A stretch of DNA of 5,696 nt from contig RKRX01000062.1 in NCBI GenBank assembly GCA_007571185.1, forward strand, positions 1 to 5,696, read 5' to 3'. Position 1 is the stretch's first letter. Each line of letters opens with the position of its first letter. This document shows positions 1 through 4,713 of the stretch, in pieces. A program made the position numbers and the translations under genes. Source of the stretch: Oceanicaulis sp. Lineage in GTDB: Bacteria; Pseudomonadota; Alphaproteobacteria; Caulobacterales; Maricaulaceae. Below the pieces are notes generated by a model. It searched no databases. It had not been told where the DNA came from and saw only the letters and a program-made list of their open reading frames with translations.

Positions 1-137
<137 letters not shown>

Positions 138-216
138 AAGCTGGAACATGAACTGAAGGCGCGCCATCCGGCCGACAATCCGACCGCCGGTAGCTACGCC
201 ATGGTTATGGTGCAGG

Positions 217-244
217 GTATAACGCCAGTTCCGACCGCTGGCAA
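217..244 (-). promoter_or_regulatory. Predicted sigma70-type promoter of tuf
   Basis: On the minus strand a -35 element TTGCCA (244-239) is followed by a 16-bp spacer and a -10 element TTATAC (222-217). With the -35 read one base earlier as CTTGCC the spacer is 17 bp, which resembles the alphaproteobacterial housekeeping pattern. Transcription would start near 210 and give a leader of roughly 87 nt before the tuf ATG. The promoter would let tuf be expressed independently of the upstream tRNAs. The motif match is what the sequence shows; activity is inferred. Confidence 0.55.
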
Positions 245-429
245 GGCCCAAAGCGTTTTCTCTGCAGGCGCCCACAGTCCAATCGACAGGGGCACGGGCA
301 GTTTCAGCCCCATCCATGCTGACCGTCTATTTATCGTGGCGCATTTCGGACATCACCCAAGCAAGCCCTGGGAGTTTTGCTTTGAGCCGCGCATCACATG
401 TGAGCGCTGTGTAACATCCAGGTTTTAGC

Positions 430-462
430 CCTTTCCCAACCGATGACCGGTTTCCAGAAAGG
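430..462 (-). promoter_or_regulatory. Interrupted stem-loop downstream of tRNA-Gly
   Basis: On the minus strand CCTTTC (462-457) can pair with GAAAGG (435-430), and inside it AACCG pairs with CGGTT (452-448 with 442-438) around a 5-nt loop. A small internal loop separates the two helices, giving about 11 pairs. No U-run follows, so it is not a classical intrinsic terminator. It could be a processing signal, an RNA-stabilising structure or an attenuator between the tRNAs and tuf. The pairing is visible; the role is not known. Confidence 0.4.
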
Positions 463-485
463 CGCGAATTATTCAGATCTTCGCG
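463..485 (-). promoter_or_regulatory. Stem-loop after tRNA-Gly, possible weak terminator or processing site
   Basis: A perfect 6-bp inverted repeat, CGCGAA (485-480 on the minus strand) with TTCGCG (468-463), closes an 11-nt A+T-rich loop. It sits 19 bases after the CCA end of tRNA-Gly and directly abuts the next stem-loop. The bases that follow, CCTTTCT, are only modestly U-rich. It may help define the 3' end of the tRNA transcript; that function is inferred. Confidence 0.4.
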
Positions 486-504
486 GATGTACTTTGGGAA
501 GGTC

Positions 505-578
505 TGGAGCGGGTGATCGGAATCGAACCGACATATTCAGCTTGGAAGGCTGACGTTCTACCATTGAACTACACCCGC
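505..578 (-). tRNA. tRNA-Gly (anticodon TCC)
   Basis: This is a 74-nt cloverleaf with the CCA end encoded. The acceptor is a 7-bp GCGGGTG/CACCCGC helix, the D stem GTTC/GAAC, and the anticodon stem TCAGC/GCTGA closes the loop CTTCCAA with anticodon TCC at 546-544. The T arm is GTCGG-TTCGATT-CCGAT with one G-U pair. Discriminator U73 is usual for bacterial tRNA-Gly. It reads GGA codons and, by wobble, possibly GGG. It lies 8 bases after tRNA-Tyr on the same strand, so the two are almost certainly cut from one precursor, and tuf follows further downstream. Confidence 0.97.
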
Positions 579-586
579 TTAAAGGA

Positions 587-672
587 TGGTGGAGGGGGCT
601 GGATTCGAACCAGCGTACGCCGAAGCGGGCAGATTTACAGTCTGCTGGATTTAACCACTCTCCCACCCCTCC
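587..672 (-). tRNA. tRNA-Tyr (anticodon GTA)
   Basis: This is an 86-nt class II tRNA with the CCA end encoded. The acceptor is GGAGGGG/CCCCTCC with discriminator A. The anticodon stem GCAGA/TCTGC closes the loop CTGTAAA, with anticodon GTA at 638-636. A long variable arm (CCGC-TTCG-GCG) and the T arm GCTGG-TTCGAAT-CCAGC follow. The long variable arm with a GTA anticodon is diagnostic for bacterial tRNA-Tyr. It is the first gene of the minus-strand tRNA-Tyr/tRNA-Gly unit and diverges from rlmB. Confidence 0.97.
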
Positions 673-741
673 ACAAGGTTCGCATCACCGCGAGAACGCT
701 CGGGTCGGGGACTCCAAACGCTGAACCAGATCCGTGAGCGT

Positions 742-770
742 CACATCCTGCGATTGCGCTGGAGCGTCAA
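742..770 (-). promoter_or_regulatory. Possible promoter of the tRNA-Tyr/tRNA-Gly unit
   Basis: The minus strand has CTTGACG near 771-765, whose -35 match (TTGACG, 770-765) is very good. At 17-bp spacing the -10 position reads GATGTG (747-742), which matches poorly. A start near 735 would leave a ~63-nt 5' leader to be trimmed from the tRNA precursor. The strong -35 is visible, but the weak -10 makes the exact promoter uncertain. It lies in the ~144-bp gap that also has to hold the rlmB start signals. Confidence 0.35.
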
Positions 771-816
771 GGGTTTTAACGAGACGTCTCCCCAATTTGG
801 AGCGTGGACCATAGTG

Positions 817-1743
817 ATGGCGTTTCACAGGCGCAATACCGATAGAAAGCCACATGCAGCACGAAACACAACCCGGTTCACTCCTCCTGGCCAGGGCTGG
901 ATCTGGGGGCGGCACGCCGTACTGGCGGCCTTGGCCAATCCCATGAGACATCATATCTCCTTGCACGTCACACGCAATGCAAGAGCCGAGCTAGGTGAGA
1001 CATCCGCCAGACTGGCCAAGGAAGAAACACCCACCCAAATCACCACCCGATTGCCCGAAGGCGCGGTGCATCAGGGTTTTGCCCTGAAAACAAGGGCGCT
1101 GGCGCCCGAACCTCTCAGTGCCGTGCTTGATCCCACCCATGGTCTGCTGGTGGTGCTCGACCAGATCACCGACCCGCACAATGTGGGCGCCATCCTGCGC
1201 TCTTGCGCCGCCTTCGGTGCACGCGCAGTGATCCTGCAAAACAGGAAATCCCCACCTTTTTTCGGCGCCCTGTGCAAAACTGCGGCGGGAACAGCAGAGA
1301 CCATTCCCCACCTGCGCGTGACCAATATCGCCAACACGCTTATTGAGCTAAAAAAGGCGGGTCGGCATGTGATCGGTCTTTCGAAGGAAGCCAGAACCGG
1401 GTTAGGTACGGAAATCGCCACTCATGCCGGTCCGGGCCTGGTGCTTGTGCTGGGTGCGGAAGGTTCGGGTCTGCGTCCGCGCACAGTTGAGCATTGCTCG
1501 GCGATAGCGAGAATTCCAACAGGGCCAAAGGCAGAAAGCCTCAATGTGTCGAATGCCGCTGCGATCGCGCTTTACGAAGTTTCCCGCTTTGATCCACGTA
1601 TCAATCCGCCTTCACAAACAGACCCGGCTCAACAGTCGATAAAAAACGGTCGTCTCAACCAGCAACCAAACCGAACCGGTGCGAAATGCCGGACTCAGGG
1701 CTCCGGTGCGCCGCCAAAGCGCTCGACCCAGGCGGAAATCTGA
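817..1743 (+). CDS. rlmB: 23S rRNA (guanosine(2251)-2'-O)-methyltransferase, SpoU/TrmH family
   Basis: RlmB methylates the 2'-OH of G2251 in the peptidyl-tRNA loop of 23S rRNA, using SAM and the knotted SPOUT fold. The 308-residue product has a basic N-terminal lead, then the substrate-binding domain opening WGRHAVLAALANP (30-42). The catalytic domain carries motif 1 DQITDPHNVGAILRSC (115-130, with Asn122 and Arg128), motif 2 VLGAEGSGLRP (211-221, Glu215) and motif 3 LNVSNAAAIALYEV (242-255, Asn243 and Ser245), the SAM-binding knot. Family members usually end shortly after motif 3. This one has ~48 more residues, polar and low in complexity, whose last codons overlap metG on the other strand. 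I chose ATG 817; GTG 814 and TTG 754 are in-frame alternatives, and no strong ribosome site decides. TrmH-type tRNA methylases are the nearest alternative, but the N-terminal domain favours RlmB. Confidence 0.9.
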   Translation: MAFHRRNTDRKPHAARNTTRFTPPGQGWIWGRHAVLAALANPMRHHISLHVTRNARAELGETSARLAKEETPTQITTRLPEGAVHQGFALKTRALAPEPLSAVLDPTHGLLVVLDQITDPHNVGAILRSCAAFGARAVILQNRKSPPFFGALCKTAAGTAETIPHLRVTNIANTLIELKKAGRHVIGLSKEARTGLGTEIATHAGPGLVLVLGAEGSGLRPRTVEHCSAIARIPTGPKAESLNVSNAAAIALYEVSRFDPRINPPSQTDPAQQSIKNGRLNQQPNRTGAKCRTQGSGAPPKRSTQAEI

Positions 1744-3407
1744 TCATCCTCGACCTTAGCGAACAGAATCTCAACCGGACCAAATCCATGACCGGGTCCG
1801 AGCGCCGCCAGGAGCTCCGCTGCCGTCCCTCGCGGCCAGGGATGGCGGGCCTTCAGTTCCAGCGCTTTGAAAATCTTGCCCGCCGCTTCGGGGATAATCG
1901 GTTGCGCAACAATGGCGCACAAGCGAACCAAATTGATGCCCACACGTACGCCCAACGCGGCCCGGTCCTTGTCAGTCCTGAAGTGCGCCCAGGGCTCAAC
2001 CTTGGTTAGATATTCATTACCCGCCGCCCACAGCGCCCGGGTTTGCGCCGCCGCCTTGCGGAATTCCATGGCCTCATAGTGGGACGCGATGGCCTGGAGG
2101 CGAGTTTCTACTTCACGAGCCAACCAGGCTTCCGCTTCACCGGGCTTGCCGCCTGCAGGCGTCACGCCGTCAAATCGGCTGGCGCCGAATTTCAAGATGC
2201 GGTTGACGAAATTGCCCAGCACATCAGCCAAGTCTTTGTTCACGCTGATCTGAAAATGATCCCAGGTGAACTGCGCGTCCGAATTTTCAGGACCATAGGC
2301 AGTCAGATACCAGCGCCAATAATCAGCTGGCAGCAGCTCCAGCGCCTGGTCCATGAAAACACCGCGCTTGTTAGAGGTGGAGAATTTGCCGCCATACCAG
2401 GTCAGCCAGTTGAAAGCCTTTAGGGCATCCACAGTCTTCCACGGCTCTTCAGACCCCAGCAGCGTGGCGGGGAAACTCACCGTGTGGAAGGCCACATTGT
2501 CCTTGCCCATGAACTGTACATAGCGGACATCCTCAGCCCCCTTGTCAGTGCGCCACCAGCACTCCCAGTCTCGACCGGTGCTTTCCGCCCATTCTCGGGT
2601 GGCCGAGATATAGCCGATGGGCGCATCAAACCAAACGTAGAAAACCTTGTCTTCAAAGCCTTCACGCAGGACACCATCCTTGGTCACCGGCACTCCCCAT
2701 TTCAGGTCGCGTGTAATGGTGCGGTCGCGCAGGCCCTCATTAAGCCATTTACAGGCAATGGATTTGGCAAATTTCGGCCAGCCGTCAGAATCGTCCACCC
2801 AGGCGCGAACCCGCTCTTCTATGACAGTCTGCCGGAGCTGAAGATGCCTGGTGTCACGCACCTGCAGATTCCTGGATCCGGACACCGTCGAATAGGGCTC
2901 GATCAATTCTATGGGATCAAGCAGCCTGCCGCAGTTGTCGCACTGATCCCCACGCGCTTTTTCAAAACCGCAATCGGGACAAATGCCCTCCACATAGCGA
3001 TCAGGCAAGAACCGACCGTCATCAATGGAATATATCTGTTGTTCGACCACTTCGGCGATCAGACCATTCTTTTCCAGTGTTATGGCGAAACGCTGAGTCA
3101 TCTCAGCGTTCCGGGCAGACGACGTTCGTCCGAAATAATCCCAGCTCAGACCGAACTGATCCCCGATGGATTGCTGGATATCATGCTGCTCATCGCAATA
3201 GGTCTGCACGTCCTGTCCAACAGCGGCCGCTGCCAACTCTGCCGGAGCGCCATGTTCATCAGTGGCGCAGATTGCCAGCACTTCGTGACCCTGCAAACGC
3301 ATAAACCGTGCATATACGTCAGCGGGCAGCATGGACCCAGCCAGATTGCCAAGATGCTTGACGCCATTGATGTATGGTAGAGCACTGGTGACGAGAATGC
3401 GGGCCAT
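1695..3407 (-). CDS. metG: Methionine--tRNA ligase
   Basis: This cytoplasmic enzyme charges tRNA-Met and initiator tRNA with methionine using ATP. The 570-residue product begins MARILVTSALPYINGVKHLG, with the class I HIGH-type signature as HLGN (18-21). The connective domain has a zinc knuckle of two CxxC pairs, CPDC (143-146) and CDNC (156-159). The KMSKS-loop equivalent is KFSTS (341-345), preceded by WLTWYGG and followed by NKRGVF. The C-terminal part is the helical anticodon-binding domain, including NKDLADVLGNFVNR (390-403). The extra tRNA-binding (Trbp111/EMAPII-like) domain found at the end of the ~670-residue enterobacterial and Bacillus enzymes is absent. The start is the only ATG next to the conserved N-terminus; upstream is just a weak GGAT. 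It stands alone, convergent with rlmB, and overlaps the rlmB 3' end by 49 bp. Confidence 0.97.
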   Translation of the reverse strand: MARILVTSALPYINGVKHLGNLAGSMLPADVYARFMRLQGHEVLAICATDEHGAPAELAAAAVGQDVQTYCDEQHDIQQSIGDQFGLSWDYFGRTSSARNAEMTQRFAITLEKNGLIAEVVEQQIYSIDDGRFLPDRYVEGICPDCGFEKARGDQCDNCGRLLDPIELIEPYSTVSGSRNLQVRDTRHLQLRQTVIEERVRAWVDDSDGWPKFAKSIACKWLNEGLRDRTITRDLKWGVPVTKDGVLREGFEDKVFYVWFDAPIGYISATREWAESTGRDWECWWRTDKGAEDVRYVQFMGKDNVAFHTVSFPATLLGSEEPWKTVDALKAFNWLTWYGGKFSTSNKRGVFMDQALELLPADYWRWYLTAYGPENSDAQFTWDHFQISVNKDLADVLGNFVNRILKFGASRFDGVTPAGGKPGEAEAWLAREVETRLQAIASHYEAMEFRKAAAQTRALWAAGNEYLTKVEPWAHFRTDKDRAALGVRVGINLVRLCAIVAQPIIPEAAGKIFKALELKARHPWPRGTAAELLAALGPGHGFGPVEILFAKVEDDQISAWVERFGGAPEP

Positions 3408-3839
3408 GAGATATCAATCCGTGCTGACGGCTGATGGGTAATGCCTCCGCACACATAGCGCCTGAGCCAGAAAAGAGAAACAGAGACCGGGGCGAAAGTC
3501 GCGATCAGCATCGGATGAGGCATGAAACCCCTATATCTTCGGTAGATCTTCCCCGTGGAGTAAAAAGCAGTCCTGAGCCGCTTCTGCGCGTCTGGACGCA
3601 CACCGACAGATTCTGCAGCCTGCCTCTTGCTCAGCACCGCACGCAAATAATCTACACGAGTCAGCTTGGCTCGGCGCGTAGGGCGGCGACCTTGCAGACT
3701 GAAGCGATGCAACATAAATCCTTGAAACGGAAAAAAAGGATAAATCACCCTATGTGCGGATGTAAATTTTGGTGTAAAACCTGTGCGAAGTAAAGTTACA
3801 TCGTACAAGTGAGAATTATGGCGGATAGTAAAATAAAAT
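3408..3839. other. Spacer between metG and tRNA-Thr, no convincing gene
   Basis: This stretch must hold the metG promoter (minus strand) and the tRNA-Thr promoter (plus strand). I could not find a well-matched -35/-10 pair for either. A plus-strand frame at 3434-3793 would encode 119 residues rich in Arg, Lys and His, ending in a Cys-rich CGCKFWCKTC tail. A minus-strand frame at 3146-3808 reads mostly antisense to metG. Neither has a good ribosome site or recognisable domain, so neither is called. The part nearest the tRNA (about 3715-3839) is visibly A+T-rich. Confidence 0.55.
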
Positions 3840-3915
3840 GCCGACTTAGCTCAGTAGGTAGAGCGCGTGATTTGTAATCACGATGTCGCAGGTTCGATTC
3901 CTGCAGTCGGCGCCA
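3840..3915 (+). tRNA. tRNA-Thr (anticodon TGT), discriminator G
   Basis: This is a 76-nt cloverleaf with the CCA end encoded. The acceptor is GCCGACT/AGTCGGC and the D stem GCTC/GAGC. The anticodon stem CGTGA/TCACG closes the loop TTTGTAA, with anticodon TGT at 3873-3875. The variable loop is ATGTC and the T arm GCAGG-TTCGATT-CCTGC. All stems pair without mismatches, so the gene should be functional. It reads ACA and, by wobble, possibly other ACN codons. The discriminator (position 73, base 3912) is G, whereas the tRNA-Thr genes I know usually have A there. It is a single tRNA flanked on both sides by gene-poor, A+T-rich sequence and separate from the Tyr/Gly pair. Confidence 0.96.
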
Positions 3916-4182
3916 TTTCTTCACTAAACTTTGAGGTTGCAATTTTTGAGATTTAGCGTATAGCATGTGAGATTCTTGACTCTAACCGAGGCTAACACAT
4001 CAACCTTTAATAAATTAGGATTTCAACTATAACCTAGAAAAGGCGAATACATGACATAACGTCTATATATCATATGTTGTGTCGGTTTTTGTTACATGCG
4101 CACCTGCAATCATCAAACCACATATGATTGTCCTTTACTCCATTGTCGTGACCAAGATGTCGCACTACATGGGGCAAGAAAC
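3916..4182. other. A+T-rich gene-free segment between tRNA-Thr and cytochrome c
   Basis: Composition changes sharply here, with many TTTTT, ATATAT and CATATG runs against the GC-rich flanks, and no plausible coding frame. A -35-like CTTGAC lies near 3974-3979 but lacks a good -10 partner. A spaced 9-bp inverted repeat (4069-4077 with 4120-4128) is the only clear structure. The segment should contain the promoter of the cytochrome gene and the tRNA-Thr 3' trailer. No hairpin plus T-run terminator is apparent after the tRNA. It may be a remnant of an insertion next to the tRNA, but no integrase or duplicated tRNA end is visible. Confidence 0.5.
4069..4128. repeat. Spaced 9-bp inverted repeat (ATCATATGT / ACATATGAT)
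   Basis: ATCATATGT at 4069-4077 is exactly inverted at 4120-4128, with 42 bases between. Pairing resumes for two bases after one mismatch, giving 11 of 12. Each arm includes the 6-bp palindrome CATATG, so each could bind a dimeric regulator by itself, or the two could form a weak long-loop hairpin. It lies 68-128 bases upstream of the cytochrome start. A regulatory role is inferred only from its position. Confidence 0.35.
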
Positions 4183-4187
4183 AGGAG
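4183..4187 (+). promoter_or_regulatory. Ribosome binding site of the cytochrome c gene
   Basis: AGGAG lies nine bases before the ATG at 4197. It selects that start over any upstream in-frame codon and places a signal peptide directly at the N-terminus. Confidence 0.8.
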
Positions 4188-4196
4188 CTCTTCTCC

Positions 4197-4616
4197 ATGC
4201 GCAGGCTTTTCGCCGGTTTTGCCGCCCTTACTCTAACCACCGCCGCCCAGAATCTGGACACCGATGCGATCCTGGCCGGGCTGGGCAAACCCTATTTAAG
4301 CGCTAACCTCGAAAACGGCGCGCGCGTCTTTCGCCGCTGCCAGTCTTGCCACACCGTGGGCGCCGGCGACCGAGACATGGTGGGCCCAAACTTGCACGGT
4401 GTGTTCGGTCGTGCAGCCGGCGGTAAAGATGGCTTCCGTTATTCTACCGCAATGGCGGAGTCCGGCATCACCTGGTCCGCCGAAACCATGGACGAGTATC
4501 TGAACAATCCGCGTACCTACATTCTGCGCAACCGGATGAGCTTCGCCGGGCTGCGAGCTGAGGAGGATCGTCGCGACGTCATCGCCTGGTTGGCGATAAA
4601 CACCGCAGACGAATAG
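4197..4616 (+). CDS. Secreted class I cytochrome c (c2/c550-like), monoheme
   Basis: This is a 139-residue exported electron carrier. Residues 1-17 (MRRLFAGFAALTLTTAA) form a short Sec signal peptide with twin N-terminal arginines, a hydrophobic core and a likely cleavage after Ala17. Covalent haem attachment is through CQSCH (48-52), with His52 as proximal ligand. The segment VGPNLHGVFGR (62-72) is the conserved loop after the haem site, and YST (82-84) with ITWS (91-94) is typical of the family. Met114 in RMSFAGL is the expected distal ligand. The usual PGTKM turn before it is replaced by YILRNRM. WLA (131-133) near the end matches the C-terminal helix. The mature part (~122 residues) fits a soluble periplasmic cytochrome shuttling electrons from the bc1 complex to an oxidase or other acceptor; the actual partner cannot be read here. 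It is transcribed alone, with a good ribosome site. Confidence 0.9.
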   Translation: MRRLFAGFAALTLTTAAQNLDTDAILAGLGKPYLSANLENGARVFRRCQSCHTVGAGDRDMVGPNLHGVFGRAAGGKDGFRYSTAMAESGITWSAETMDEYLNNPRTYILRNRMSFAGLRAEEDRRDVIAWLAINTADE

Positions 4617-4680
4617 CATCAACGAGCATCTGATCCGTTCCCCATCTCATTTTTTGGTTTGCCGGTTTTTGGGAAGAGTC

Positions 4681-4702
4681 AGGCTCTGGAGCCTTTGTGT
4701 TC
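4681..4702 (+). terminator. Possible terminator of the cytochrome c gene
   Basis: AGGCT (4681-4685), a 4-nt loop CTGG and AGCCT (4690-4694) make a 5-bp hairpin, or 6 bp if the loop tightens. It is followed on the plus strand by a T-rich TTTGTGTT. It lies 64 bases after the cytochrome stop and between two convergent genes, where a terminator is expected. The short stem and broken T-run make it a modest candidate. On the minus strand, serving the efflux pump gene, the following sequence is less U-rich. Confidence 0.4.
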
Positions 4703-4713
4703 AGAATCCGAAC

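Noticed and set aside
341..345. MetG KMSKS loop reads KFSTS (residue numbers), considered as a lost catalytic motif
   Set aside because: The KFSTS form followed by a basic residue and RGVF is common in MetRS of this type, so the enzyme is expected to be active.
201..428. 75-residue plus-strand frame in the tuf leader
   Set aside because: No ribosome site or family resemblance, and it crosses the predicted tuf promoter and the stem-loop edge.
2484..3380. 298-residue open frame on the plus strand
   Set aside because: It lies wholly antisense to metG and reads as the mirror of its conserved codons; no independent signal supports it.
3146..3808. 220-residue open frame on the minus strand upstream of and into metG
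   Set aside because: Its second half is another frame of metG, the first half has no recognisable domain or ribosome site, and metG itself is certain.
4156..4164. GATGTCGCA repeats 9 bases of tRNA-Thr (3882-3890), considered as an attachment-site remnant
   Set aside because: The match is only 9 bp, lies in the variable loop/T-stem and not the tRNA 3' end, and no integrase is nearby; chance is sufficient.
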